This document shows positions 18,369 through 27,404 of a DNA stretch of 61,087 nucleotides, piece by piece (the stretch's first letter is position 1; every line of letters begins with the position of its first letter). The position numbers and the translations under genes were made by a program. This stretch comes from Limisphaerales bacterium (lineage in GTDB: Bacteria > Verrucomicrobiota > Verrucomicrobiia > Limisphaerales > SXTU01): contig WRPG01000028.1 of the NCBI GenBank assembly GCA_009773355.1, positions 1 through 61,087 of the forward strand, read 5' to 3'. The notes under the pieces were generated by a model. The model made no database searches. It was not told the DNA's origin and saw only the letters and a program-made list of their open reading frames with translations.

Positions 18369-21300
18369 ATGAGCAGCGAGCAGCCAACAAACAACCCTGG
18401 CACTTTCCGCCCGCCGGCATTCGACGACAATCTCGGCGCGGACGTGACCAGTCCCGGGACGATGGCGCTGGGGGTGGGCCAGAAGGTCTTCACCCATTTC
18501 ACGCTCAAACGGCTGCTTGGGCAGGGCGCGATGGGCATGGTCTGGCTGGCCCACAACGGCAACCTGAACCGCGAGGTCGCCCTGAAATTCCTCCCGCAGG
18601 TGCTCGCCAGCGACAGCCTGGTCCTCGACGAGCTGCGCCGCGAGACGCTCCGCTGCCTTGATCTTTCCCACCACCACATCGTCCGCGTCTATGGCCTGGA
18701 GCTGGGCGATGCCGGCACCGGCGCGGGGGGCAAACTCGCGGCCATTCACATGGAGTTCGTGGACGGCCTGACGCTGCGCGAACTGATGCACAAGCGGGTG
18801 AAGGAGGAGGGCCGGCCGCCCATCTTCGAGGTGCGGGAAGTCGCCCCGTGGGTGGAGCAGCTCTGCGACGCGCTCCATTACGCGCACACGAAGGCCAAGG
18901 TCGCCCACCGCGATCTCAAGCCCTCGAACATCATGGTCAACAGCGCGGGCGAGGCCAAGCTCGCGGACTTCGGCGTGGCCCGCAAGATCGTGGACAACCT
19001 CGCGCAGGTCACCAACCTCATCGTCGGCACCGGCACCACGGCCTACATGAGCCCCCAGCAGATGAACGGGGGCGTGCCGCATCCGACGGACGACGTTTAT
19101 TCGCTGGGCGCGACGATTTACGAGCTGCTCACCAGCAAGCCGCCGTTCTTCAGCGGCGACATGCGGCATCAAGTCACGCAGGTCGCCCCGCCGACCATGA
19201 CGGAGCGGCGGGAGCAGTTGGGCTTCACCAACTGCGAGGAGATTCCCGAAGTCTGGGAGAGGACCGTGGCCGCCTGCCTGGCCAAGAACGCGGACGAGCG
19301 GCCGCAGAGCTGCGAGGAAGTCGCCAAGCTGCTCAAGGGCGAGACGATCACGGCCCCCGCGATGACGTTTGACCGGAAAGGCCCGGCCACCCAGCGGCCT
19401 GCCCGTCCGCCCGGCAAGGCCGCGCCGTCCGCCCCGCCCCCGGAGGAGGAGCCGCGCAAGGGCTTCCCGCTGATGCCCGTGATCGCCGGCGTGGTGGTCC
19501 TGCTCGCGCTGGTGGGCGGGGGGATTTGGTGGAAGGGACGGCCAGACACGGGTGGAAAACCTGGGGCTGGGCCAGTGACCCCGGGTCCTGAAACCGCCGC
19601 CCCGGTGGCTCCGGTCCCCGCCGCGCCGCAGTTCGGCGCCATCACCGTCATCAGCGAGCCGCCCGGAGCGGAGGTCATCTTCGATGGCCGGAAAACCCTG
19701 CGCACCCCGACGAGCCAGACGAACATCCAGACCGGGACGCACACGCTGCTCTTCCGGCTGCCCAACCACGAGGAGGAGTTCAAGGAGGTCGCGCTGACCA
19801 ATACGGGCACGCTGGAGGTGAAGGTCGTCCTCAAGCGCCTCACCGGCCAGGTCAGCGTGGAGAGCACGCCGGACAAGTCCGACTTCGTCATCACGAACAC
19901 CGCCGATGGCTCGGTGGTCGCGCGCGGCCTGACGCCCTTCAAGACCAACCTCGCCACGGGGCGCTACACCGTCACGCTCAAGCGCACGGACCACGCGGAC
20001 AAGGTCGAGCCTTTGACGGTCGAAGCCGGGGCGCAGGCGCAGGTCAGCCACGCCTTCCCGATGGGGGCGATGGATTTGCGCAGCACGCCGCCGGGGCTGG
20101 CCTTCGAGGTCTTCCGGGGCGCCAGCCGGATGTTCGCCGGGGTGACGCCGACGAATTTCACCGATCTGCCCGCCGGCAGCTACCGTGTCACGATGAAGCG
20201 CGAGGGCTTCGCGCCGTTCGATGACACCGTGGCCGTGCTCAAGGGCATCCTCACCCCCATCAACTGGAACAGCACCGACAACGTCCTGCGCGGCGCGTTC
20301 ACCGCGCTCACCACCCCGACCAATGCCAGCGCCGTCATCGAGGGGCAGGCTCCGCGTTTCACGCCCGCGCTCTTCGCCAGCCTGACGCCCGGCAAATACA
20401 CCGTGAATTACCGGCTCGAAGGCTACGAGCCGGAGACCCGCGAGATCGAGGTCAAGGGCGGCAGCACCAACGCCGTCGCGCCCATCGCCCTGAAGCGCTC
20501 CACCGGCACGCTCCAGCTTGCCTCCACGCCCGCCAGCCTCCCCTACGAAATCCAGCCGGTGAGCGTGCTGGGCGGGCCGGTTGAGACCAAGAAGGGCAGC
20601 ACCAAGGCCGCGCCGGAATTCCTCACCCTGCCCACGGGCACCTATCTCGTGAAGCTGCGGCGGCCCGGCGGCTGGGACGAGTTCAGCAAGGAAGTGACCG
20701 TGGCGCGGCAGCAGACCGTGCCGGTCGCGCACGAGTTCGCCGAGGGCACGCTCGACGTGCTCATCGAGCCGGCCAGCGCCAAGCTCACGGTGAATGGCGT
20801 CGCGATCTCGAAGTTCCCGGTGCCCTTGCCGCCCGGCCCGCTGGAGATTGTGGCGACTTACGCGAAGATGCCCAACCTCATCACGAACGTGCCCTTGAAG
20901 AAGGGGGAGAAACTCACGCTGCCGCTCACCTTCCCCGGCGCGGTTGGCATCACTGCGGACCCGCCGGGCGCAGAAATCTTCGTGGGCGGGGTTTCTCGTG
21001 GCAAGGCCGAGCCAACCCTCGAGCTTGCCGGCCTCCCGCCCGGAAACCTCAGCTTCGAGGCCAAGCGTGAAGGACACCAGCCCAAGACCGAATCCGTCGC
21101 CATCACCGCCGGCGAACGCACCACCAAGAAGATCACGCTCGCCAAAGTGGTTGCGCCCAAGCCCGCGCCGAAGCCGCCCGAGCCGGCGCCCAAGCCCGTC
21201 GTCCCCGCGCCCACGCCCGCCCCCAAGCCTGAGCAGGTGGCCAAGGTCATGACGCCCACCCCGGCCCCCGCCCCGAAACCCGGTGGCACGCCCACCGCCG

Positions 21301-21998
21301 CCACCAAGCAGTGGCTGAACAGTCTGGGAATGGAGTTTGTGGCCGTGCCGGGCGTGAAGGGACTGATGTGCGTCCACGAGACGCGGGTGCGGGATTATCA
21401 GGGCTTCGCGAAGGACAAGGAACTGGGGTGGGAGCCGCTCGCCGCCCAGAATGGCGATCACCCGGCCGTCAACGTCACCTGGCAGCAGGCGCGGGATTAT
21501 TGCGCCTGGCTCACGGACAAGGAGCGCAAGGCCGGGACCATCGCCGCCGGCCAGTCCTACCGTCTGCCGGCTGACGTGGAGTGGAGCGCCGCCGTCGGCC
21601 TGGTGAATGAGAAGGGCGCGCTGCCCTCCGACCGCCTCAAAAACTCCGCAAAGGACAAGGCCCCCTGGGGCGACACCAAGGATGCCGCCCCGCCCAAGGG
21701 CGCGGGCAACTACGGCCCTGGCTCGGGCAGCGACGATTTTGCCAGCACGGCGCCGGTGCGGAGCTTCAAGCCGAACCAGTTTGGCATCCACGACCTCGGC
21801 GGCAACGCGGCCGAGTGGTGCGAGGACCGGTTCGGCCAGTCGGACGGCGTTTATGCCCTGCGGGGCGGCTCCTGGAAGACGGAGGTCGTCAAGGGGCAGC
21901 GGCCCAGCAATTTCATGATGCTGTCAGGCTATCGCTTCCCCGGCGCCATCGCGCTGGATGACACCGGGTTCCGCATCGTGCTCGACCCCGGCAAATAA
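18369..21998 (+). CDS. Ser/Thr kinase with PEGA repeats and FGE-like domain
   Basis: This 1209-residue multidomain signalling protein starts with a Hanks-type kinase (about residues 40-300): glycine loop LGQGAMGMV, Lys73 in VALKFLP, HRDLKPSN at 180, DFG at 200 and MSPQQM as the activation-segment end. One membrane helix, PVIAGVVVLLALVGGGIWW, lies near residue 370. The extracytoplasmic part holds at least six PEGA-like beta repeats (for example ISEPPGAEVIFDGR, STPPGLAFEVFRG, ADPPGAEIFVGGVSRG), then an Ala/Pro/Lys-rich spacer around 925-970. The last 230 residues form a formylglycine-generating-enzyme/sulfatase-modifying fold (LNSLGMEFVAVPG, HPAVNVTWQQARDYCAWL, GGNAAEWCED, GFRIVLD). The FGE domain here is probably a ligand-binding lectin-like domain. 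The cyclase gene follows 19 bases later. Confidence 0.92.
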   Translation: MSSEQPTNNPGTFRPPAFDDNLGADVTSPGTMALGVGQKVFTHFTLKRLLGQGAMGMVWLAHNGNLNREVALKFLPQVLASDSLVLDELRRETLRCLDLSHHHIVRVYGLELGDAGTGAGGKLAAIHMEFVDGLTLRELMHKRVKEEGRPPIFEVREVAPWVEQLCDALHYAHTKAKVAHRDLKPSNIMVNSAGEAKLADFGVARKIVDNLAQVTNLIVGTGTTAYMSPQQMNGGVPHPTDDVYSLGATIYELLTSKPPFFSGDMRHQVTQVAPPTMTERREQLGFTNCEEIPEVWERTVAACLAKNADERPQSCEEVAKLLKGETITAPAMTFDRKGPATQRPARPPGKAAPSAPPPEEEPRKGFPLMPVIAGVVVLLALVGGGIWWKGRPDTGGKPGAGPVTPGPETAAPVAPVPAAPQFGAITVISEPPGAEVIFDGRKTLRTPTSQTNIQTGTHTLLFRLPNHEEEFKEVALTNTGTLEVKVVLKRLTGQVSVESTPDKSDFVITNTADGSVVARGLTPFKTNLATGRYTVTLKRTDHADKVEPLTVEAGAQAQVSHAFPMGAMDLRSTPPGLAFEVFRGASRMFAGVTPTNFTDLPAGSYRVTMKREGFAPFDDTVAVLKGILTPINWNSTDNVLRGAFTALTTPTNASAVIEGQAPRFTPALFASLTPGKYTVNYRLEGYEPETREIEVKGGSTNAVAPIALKRSTGTLQLASTPASLPYEIQPVSVLGGPVETKKGSTKAAPEFLTLPTGTYLVKLRRPGGWDEFSKEVTVARQQTVPVAHEFAEGTLDVLIEPASAKLTVNGVAISKFPVPLPPGPLEIVATYAKMPNLITNVPLKKGEKLTLPLTFPGAVGITADPPGAEIFVGGVSRGKAEPTLELAGLPPGNLSFEAKREGHQPKTESVAITAGERTTKKITLAKVVAPKPAPKPPEPAPKPVVPAPTPAPKPEQVAKVMTPTPAPAPKPGGTPTAATKQWLNSLGMEFVAVPGVKGLMCVHETRVRDYQGFAKDKELGWEPLAAQNGDHPAVNVTWQQARDYCAWLTDKERKAGTIAAGQSYRLPADVEWSAAVGLVNEKGALPSDRLKNSAKDKAPWGDTKDAAPPKGAGNYGPGSGSDDFASTAPVRSFKPNQFGIHDLGGNAAEWCEDRFGQSDGVYALRGGSWKTEVVKGQRPSNFMMLSGYRFPGAIALDDTGFRIVLDPGK

Positions 21999-22017
21999 TT
22001 TCGCCGCCACCTCCGAC

Positions 22018-23517
22018 ATGCCCGACCCCGAACCAGATTCCCAGCCCGCCGATTCAGTCATGCTCCGCCGCCTGTCGCTGGCGGTGATCTTCTTCAGCGA
22101 CCTGGTGGACAGCACCAAGCTCAAGGCCCAGGTGGGCGAGCGCCGCGCGGGCGAGGTCATCATGCGCCACCACGAGGGCGTGCGGATGCTGCTCAAGAAA
22201 TTTCCCGGCGGGCAGGAGATTGAGACGGCGGGCGACCAGTTCCTCCTCCTCTTCAGCAACACCACGGACGCGACGCATTTCGCCCTCCGCCTGCATCACC
22301 AGAACCGCCAGTTGACCGAGGAGCTCAAGGCCAAGGTGCTGGACCGCATCGGCATCCACATCGGCGAGATCGCCCTGCACGACACCCGCAAGCCCGGCTC
22401 GGAAAACACGAAGGTCTTCGGCAGCCATGTGGACCTCGCGGCGCGCATCCAGTCGCTGGCCGACGGCGGCCACACCCTGATGAGCGGCGTGGCCTTCGAG
22501 AACGCCAAGATGATGATCGGCGACGAGGCGATCCACGGCCTGGGCGAGCTGGCCTGGGTCAATCACGGCCCCTACCAGCTCAAGGGCGTGCCCCGCCCCG
22601 TCAGCATCTGCGAGGTCGGCGAGGTGGACCATGTCCGTTTCGTGCCGCCGCCGGACACGGAGAAATGCCAGCGCGTCACCTCGGAGACCACGCACACCAC
22701 CAAGCCGGCTTCCAACCAGGCCGAGCTGCGCATCCCCAACCTTTTCCTCAAGCTCCCGCAGTTCGGCCAGCGCCTGCGTCTGGTGCCCGAGCGCGCCGAC
22801 ACCCTGCGCGAGCTGTGGCTGGTGTCCGGCCCCGAGTTCAAGATCGGCAAGAACCACACCGCGCCGGACGGCAACCGCGAGAACGAGTCCGACTGGATCG
22901 CCTGGTTCTGGCCCCGCAGCCCGGAGAACGACGAGAAGACCCGCCAGATCAGCCGCGTCCATGTCATCATGGGCTGGCTGGACGCCGGGCTGGCCGGCGC
23001 GCGCGACAACCGCAGCAAGGGCGGCTCCTTCTTCGACGGCATCCCGCTGGCCAGCAACGACTGGATGCCCATCAAAGGCCCCGGCCAGCTCCGCCTCGGC
23101 GCGGAATACATCCTGGACTTGAAGATTTTTCCCTCGGCCCTGAGCGGCGAGCCGTCCGTCAAGAACCTGAAATCCCTCCCCGGTCTGCCCCAGCCCGTCG
23201 AGGTGCCCGTGCGCGGCGCGATCGCGCTCCGGCCCACCGCCTGTCCGCCGTCCTTCCGCGAGAGCTTCTGGGTGCTGACCGACGCCACCTTCGGCACGGA
23301 CGAAGCCAATCCGGTGTGCCTGCCCTACGAGGGGCTGGCGCCCGTGCAGGGCCGCTTTCATCACTTCCGCGGCTGCTTCTGGCTCGAGGCCATCGCCGCC
23401 AACGAGGCGGTGCAGGTCAACCGCTCCGTGCTCCACCCCGGCGAGTTGATCCCCATGATGACCGACCAGACCATCCGCCTCGGTCCGAACACGTTCAAGG
23501 TGTCGGTGGTGTCCTGA
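22018..23517 (+). CDS. Class III nucleotide cyclase with FHA domain
   Basis: The ATG at 22018 lies 19 bases after the kinase stop and gives 499 residues; an upstream in-frame ATG overlaps the kinase and is less likely. Residues about 18-200 form a cyclase homology domain: VIFFSDLVDSTKLKAQVGER carries the first metal Asp, ETAGDQFLLLF the second, RIGIHIGEI and GSHVDLAARIQSLA complete the fold. The residue setting ATP or GTP choice is not decided here. Residues from about 250 form an FHA domain (FKIGKN, then QISRVHVIM and RDNRSKGGSFFDG), which binds phosphothreonine. Pairing with the kinase suggests phosphorylation-dependent control of cyclic nucleotide synthesis. No membrane segment is seen. 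Confidence 0.88.
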   Translation: MPDPEPDSQPADSVMLRRLSLAVIFFSDLVDSTKLKAQVGERRAGEVIMRHHEGVRMLLKKFPGGQEIETAGDQFLLLFSNTTDATHFALRLHHQNRQLTEELKAKVLDRIGIHIGEIALHDTRKPGSENTKVFGSHVDLAARIQSLADGGHTLMSGVAFENAKMMIGDEAIHGLGELAWVNHGPYQLKGVPRPVSICEVGEVDHVRFVPPPDTEKCQRVTSETTHTTKPASNQAELRIPNLFLKLPQFGQRLRLVPERADTLRELWLVSGPEFKIGKNHTAPDGNRENESDWIAWFWPRSPENDEKTRQISRVHVIMGWLDAGLAGARDNRSKGGSFFDGIPLASNDWMPIKGPGQLRLGAEYILDLKIFPSALSGEPSVKNLKSLPGLPQPVEVPVRGAIALRPTACPPSFRESFWVLTDATFGTDEANPVCLPYEGLAPVQGRFHHFRGCFWLEAIAANEAVQVNRSVLHPGELIPMMTDQTIRLGPNTFKVSVVS

Positions 23518-23618
23518 GCGGAAAAAATCCCGGAGCATCGCGCCGCTGTTTGCGTCCAACCCCGCGCGTCTTGGTTCCACGCTTGCCCCTGTGGGCGGCG
23601 CTTTCCTATTGTCGCACC

Positions 23619-24302
23619 ATGAAACGAATCCTACTGCTCACCTCGCTGGCCGGCTGGCTGGCGCTGCCCGGCGGCGCGCCCGCGCAGAACCTCGTCGGCG
23701 ACGCCGTCCGGCAGGAGCTGGAAGACCGCCTCCGCCGCGTCGAGCGCGACCTGGAGGCGGTGAAGGAGGCCAACGACTCCCTGCGCAAGAAGCTCGGCGA
23801 TTTGCAGCGCAACTCCTCGCTGGTGGAGGATTCCGCCGCCAAGGTCGCCACTGCAAGCAACAATGCCCTCCAGACCAGAGCCAGCAAGGAGGAGCTGCAC
23901 CAGCTCCGCGACGCGCTCAAGGAAAGCGAGCATCGCCGGGAGGCCGACAAGAAGCTGTTCCTCGAAAAGTTCGAGGAGCTGCGCAAGCTCATGGCCTCCG
24001 CGCCGCCGGCCCCCGTCTTCAACGCCCCGGCACCAACCAAGTCGGCGAAGGAAAGATCCGAGTTCCACGGCGGCGGCCGGGCGAAATCCCCGCCTTCCGG
24101 CGTCCCCGACACGGGTGTGTATCACCTCGTCGAAAAGAACCAGACCGCGCTGGAAATCCTCAAGGCCTACAACGATGACCAGAAGTCCAAGGGCCGCCCC
24201 GGCAAGATCACGCTCAAGCAGCTTGAGGCCGCCAACCCTGGCGCGAACATGGACCGGCTCCGCGCCGGCCAGAAGCTCTTCATCCCCATCCCCGAGAAGT
24301 GA
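23619..24302 (+). CDS. Secreted coiled-coil protein with LysM-like end
   Basis: The ATG at 23619 opens a signal peptide (MKRILLLTSLAGWLALPGGA, cleaved near APA-QN); total length is 227 residues. Residues about 25-125 form a long heptad-rich helix (LEDRLRRVERDLEAVKEAND, LRKKLGDLQ, then LHQLRDALKESEHRREADKK). The C-terminal 60 residues resemble a LysM domain (YHLVEKNQTALEILKAYN, then LKQLEAANPGANMDRLRAGQ, KLFIP), which would bind peptidoglycan or chitin-type glycan. A periplasmic structural or envelope-associated role is likely. It sits between the cyclase and a small membrane protein on the same strand and may be in the same transcript. Confidence 0.8.
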   Translation: MKRILLLTSLAGWLALPGGAPAQNLVGDAVRQELEDRLRRVERDLEAVKEANDSLRKKLGDLQRNSSLVEDSAAKVATASNNALQTRASKEELHQLRDALKESEHRREADKKLFLEKFEELRKLMASAPPAPVFNAPAPTKSAKERSEFHGGGRAKSPPSGVPDTGVYHLVEKNQTALEILKAYNDDQKSKGRPGKITLKQLEAANPGANMDRLRAGQKLFIPIPEK

Positions 24303-24309
24303 GCCGCCC

Positions 24310-24690
24310 ATGAGGTTCATCCGCCGCGCGCATCTCTTCCTCGGCTGCTTCTTCACGCCGCTGCTGCTCTTCTACATCCTGACCGGCTGGTATCAGACCG
24401 TGAACCAGAACCGCCTCAAGCACCCCAGCGAGGCCGAGACGCTCCTGCAAAAGTTCCGCGTGGTGCATTCGGACCAGATTTACCCCGCCGAGCAGGAGTT
24501 CGAGAAGCCGTCCTCGCCCAGGTATTTCAAGGCCCTCGTCGTCGTCATGTCCATCGCCGCCACGCTCACCATCGCGCTGGGTTTGGTGCTCTCCTTCAAG
24601 CTCTTCAAGCCCGTCTGGCCCGTCTGGCTCTGCCTCGCGCTGGGCGTCCTCCTGCCCATGCTCATGCTGTGGCTCGGCCAGAAACGCTGA
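24310..24690 (+). CDS. Small membrane protein, PepSY-TM-like
   Basis: The ATG at 24310 is seven bases after the LysM-like gene stop and gives 126 residues. Three membrane segments are predicted: HLFLGCFFTPLLLFYILTGW near the N-terminus, ALVVVMSIAATLTIALGLVL, and WPVWLCLALGVLLPMLMLWL. The R-R-x-H-x-x-x-G-x-F start recalls the first helix of PepSY-associated transmembrane proteins, but the protein is much shorter and has no PepSY domain. Function is unknown. Tight spacing suggests it is translated with its upstream neighbour. Confidence 0.72.
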   Translation: MRFIRRAHLFLGCFFTPLLLFYILTGWYQTVNQNRLKHPSEAETLLQKFRVVHSDQIYPAEQEFEKPSSPRYFKALVVVMSIAATLTIALGLVLSFKLFKPVWPVWLCLALGVLLPMLMLWLGQKR

Positions 24691-24772
24691 ACCGCCAGTT
24701 TCAGGGCAGGCCCGCCGGGAAATTTCCTTCTGTCGCCCGCCGCCTTGCTGTTCAATCCCACCACCGACACGC

Positions 24773-26056
24773 ATGAGCGAATTCTGGGCCTCAAGCATCA
24801 AGCCGCGCCAGCCGGACGATCCGCTGCGCATCCTCTGGCTCAAGACCGGCCCGCTGCACCCCGTGGACACCGGCGGGAAAATCCGCACGTTCAACATGCT
24901 CCGCGAGCTGCGGCGCAAGAACCCGCTCACCTACCTCTCGCTCTGGCCCGACGGCACGCCGGAGTCCGCGCGCAAGGACGCGCACCAGTATTCCGACGAT
25001 CAGCGGTGGATTCCGTGGCGCGAGGCGCCGAAGCGTTCGCTCCGCTTCGTCTTCCAGCTCGGCATCAACTTCGCCGGCTCGCGCCTGCCCTACGCCATTC
25101 AGAAATACCTCTCGCGCGCGTGGGCGGCGGAAATCCGTCACGCGGACACCTCCGGCAAGTTCGACCTCATCGTCTGCGACTTCCTCACGCCGGCGGTCAA
25201 CCTCTACTACGGCAACTACCGTCCGCAGACGCCCGTGCTCCTCTTCCAGCACAACGTCGAGTCGCTCATCTGGCAGCGTCACTACGAGACGGCCCAGGGC
25301 GGCGTGCGCCGCTCCTACATGCACGGCCAGTGGCAGCGGATGCGGAGGTTCGAGGCGCTCGCCTGCTCGCTCGCGGACAAGGTCTGCGCCGTCTCCGAGG
25401 AGGACGCCCGGCTGCTGCGCGAAAACTTCTCGCTCACCAATGTCTGCGGCGCGGTGCCCACCGGCGTGGACTTGAACTTCTTCCAGCTCAGCGCCGCCCC
25501 GCGCACGCCGCGCTCGCTGGTCTTCCTCGGCTCGATGGACTGGATGCCGAACATTGACGGCTGCGTGTGGTTCGCCGACGAGATGTGGCCGCTGGTGAAG
25601 CAGAAGTTCCCCGACGCCACGCTCACCATCGTTGGCCGCAAGCCCGCGCCCAAGGTGCAGGAACTCGCCGCGCGCGACGCCAGCATCCGCGTCACCGGCA
25701 CCGTGGATGACGTGCGCCCGCACCTCGCGGCGGGCGAGGTGATGGTCGTCCCACTGCGCGTCGGCGGCGGCACGCGTATCAAGATTTTCGAGGCGATGGC
25801 CACGGGAATTCCCTGTGTCAGCACGCGCATCGGCGCGGAGGGCCTGCCCGTGAACCACGGCGAGCACATCGCGCTGGCCGACACGCCCGCCGACTTCGCG
25901 AACGAGATTTGCGCCCTCTTTGAAAACGCCGACCGCCGCCGCGCCTTCGGCCAGAACGCCCGCGATCTGGTGGAGAAGAACTTCGGCTGGCCCAGCATCA
26001 ACGCCGTCTTCGAGCGCTACTGCCGCGAGACGGTGGCGGCGCAACGCGGCGCTTGA
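24773..26056 (+). CDS. Glycosyltransferase, family 4-like
   Basis: This 427-residue cytoplasmic GT-B enzyme would transfer an activated sugar to a glycan or lipid acceptor. The N-terminal acceptor domain starts with LRILWLKTGPLHPVDTGGKI, where the His-Pro and glycine-rich loop are typical. The C-terminal donor domain shows LVFLGSMDWMPNIDG near residue 245, LTIVGRKPAPKVQEL, VTGTVDDVRPHLA, and VVPLRVGGGTRIKIFEAMA near 325-343 with the E-x-M-A-x-G pattern that contacts the nucleotide. The form resembles sugar transferases of exopolysaccharide clusters. No other polysaccharide gene is adjacent, so the product cannot be named. Confidence 0.9.
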   Translation: MSEFWASSIKPRQPDDPLRILWLKTGPLHPVDTGGKIRTFNMLRELRRKNPLTYLSLWPDGTPESARKDAHQYSDDQRWIPWREAPKRSLRFVFQLGINFAGSRLPYAIQKYLSRAWAAEIRHADTSGKFDLIVCDFLTPAVNLYYGNYRPQTPVLLFQHNVESLIWQRHYETAQGGVRRSYMHGQWQRMRRFEALACSLADKVCAVSEEDARLLRENFSLTNVCGAVPTGVDLNFFQLSAAPRTPRSLVFLGSMDWMPNIDGCVWFADEMWPLVKQKFPDATLTIVGRKPAPKVQELAARDASIRVTGTVDDVRPHLAAGEVMVVPLRVGGGTRIKIFEAMATGIPCVSTRIGAEGLPVNHGEHIALADTPADFANEICALFENADRRRAFGQNARDLVEKNFGWPSINAVFERYCRETVAAQRGA

Positions 26057-26138
26057 AGACCGGACGGCGTCCCGCAGGAAACTGCGTCATTCCATTTTCA
26101 GCCCACCAGACGGTGCGGAGGAGATTGGTGGGACGAGG

Positions 26139-26159
26139 TCGTGGCCGGGACGGCCACGA
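26139..26159. repeat. Short palindrome
   Basis: TCGTGGCCG-GGA-CGGCCACGA is a near-perfect hairpin between two convergent genes and could serve as a terminator. Confidence 0.5.
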
Positions 26160-26226
26160 CGGCACGCGGCGCGCGTGCGCTCCCCCCCCGCCAACTGCGT
26201 GGTTACGGCTGAAGGCCGCGCCCCTC

Positions 26227-27273
26227 CTACTTCTCAATCCGCAGGATGCGGTGGTTGTAGCTGTCAGTGATGTAGAGCGTGCCGTCGCGGTGGACGGTGA
26301 CGCCGTGCGGGCGTGCGAGGTCGCATTCCAAAGGCGAGCCGCCCAGCGCGCCCTTGCCCTGCTTCCCGGTGCCGGCGACGCGGACAATCTTCCCGTCCCT
26401 GGGCGTGAACTTGCGGATGAGGTGGCTCTCGGCGTCGGCGATGATGACGTTGTCGTCGAGGTCCACGCAGAGGTGCTTCGGGCCGTTCATGGTGGCTTCG
26501 AGCGCGGGGCCGCCGTCGCCGGTGCCGCCCTTTTTGCCGCTGGCGTTGACGACGGTCCTGATCTTGCCGTCCGGCGAGACGACGCGCAGCGCGTTGCCGC
26601 CGCGTTCGAGGATGTAAATGTTGCCCTTGCGATCCACGGCAACAGCGCGCGGGTCGGAGAGCGGGGCTTCGGTCGCGACCGCGCCGTCCTCGGGCCGTCC
26701 CTTTTTGCCATTGCCGGCGGCGACGCGCGACTTGCCGGTGGCGAGATTCAGCTCGTGAATGCGCGTGAGGTCGGCGAGGTAGAGTTTGGTGCCGGTGAAA
26801 TCCAGCGTGATGCAATACGGCCCGCTCCCGCGCGCGCGCTCGGCGGGGACGGTGTAGCCCGCGAGGCTCGTGACGGTGCCGGACTTCACGTCCACCTTGC
26901 GCACGCGCCCGGCCCAAGTGTCACCGATGAGCACGTTGCCGTCGGGCAGCACGGCGAGGTTGTGCGGGCCGTTGAACTCGGCGGCGAGCGCGGGGCCGCC
27001 GTCGCCGGAGAAGCCCGCCTTGCCGGTGCCAGCGAGGTGCGTGAGTGCGCCCTTCGCGTCCACCTTGAGCAGGCGGTTGCCCATCGCCATCTCGATGATG
27101 AAGAGGTTGCCCGCGCGGTCGAAGTCCACGCCGAAGGGCTCCTTGAGTTTCGCCTCGGTGGCGGGAAGGCCGACGGCGTCCTTGGTCCCGCCCGCGACGA
27201 GGACAATCCTTTCCGCGCGCGCCGGCAGGGCGGCGAGCAACGCGGCGGCGAGGAGGCAAAGGCGCAGTTTCAT
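26227..27273 (-). CDS. Secreted NHL-repeat propeller protein
   Basis: This 348-residue protein has a signal peptide (MKLRLCLLAAALLAALPARA). The rest is a six-bladed NHL-type propeller with regularly spaced blades: FGVDFDRAGNLFIIEM, LAVLPDGNVLIGDT, ITLDFTGTKLYLADL, VAVDRKGNIYILER, LCVDLDDNVIIAD and VTVHRDGTLYITDS. Each blade ends in R-x-x-x-x-G linker text such as LAGTGKAGFSGDGG. Such proteins are exported binding scaffolds or lactonase-like enzymes. No catalytic residues can be assigned. It is convergent with the glycosyltransferase and divergent from the DUF4912 gene. Confidence 0.85.
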   Translation of the reverse strand: MKLRLCLLAAALLAALPARAERIVLVAGGTKDAVGLPATEAKLKEPFGVDFDRAGNLFIIEMAMGNRLLKVDAKGALTHLAGTGKAGFSGDGGPALAAEFNGPHNLAVLPDGNVLIGDTWAGRVRKVDVKSGTVTSLAGYTVPAERARGSGPYCITLDFTGTKLYLADLTRIHELNLATGKSRVAAGNGKKGRPEDGAVATEAPLSDPRAVAVDRKGNIYILERGGNALRVVSPDGKIRTVVNASGKKGGTGDGGPALEATMNGPKHLCVDLDDNVIIADAESHLIRKFTPRDGKIVRVAGTGKQGKGALGGSPLECDLARPHGVTVHRDGTLYITDSYNHRILRIEK

Positions 27274-27404
27274 GGTGCGCGGAGTTCTACGTTGCCGCCG
27301 CGCGATGTCACGGAAATTTCCGTTGCGCGGCCCGGCGGCTTGGGCGCAGGATGCCCCAGCTTAGAAAAGGCGCTGCCCTTCCGACCCGCTCGCCCCGGAA
27401 TCCT

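Noticed and set aside
18315-21791. 1158-residue frame opposite the kinase gene
   Set aside because: Antisense shadow of a gene with full kinase motifs.
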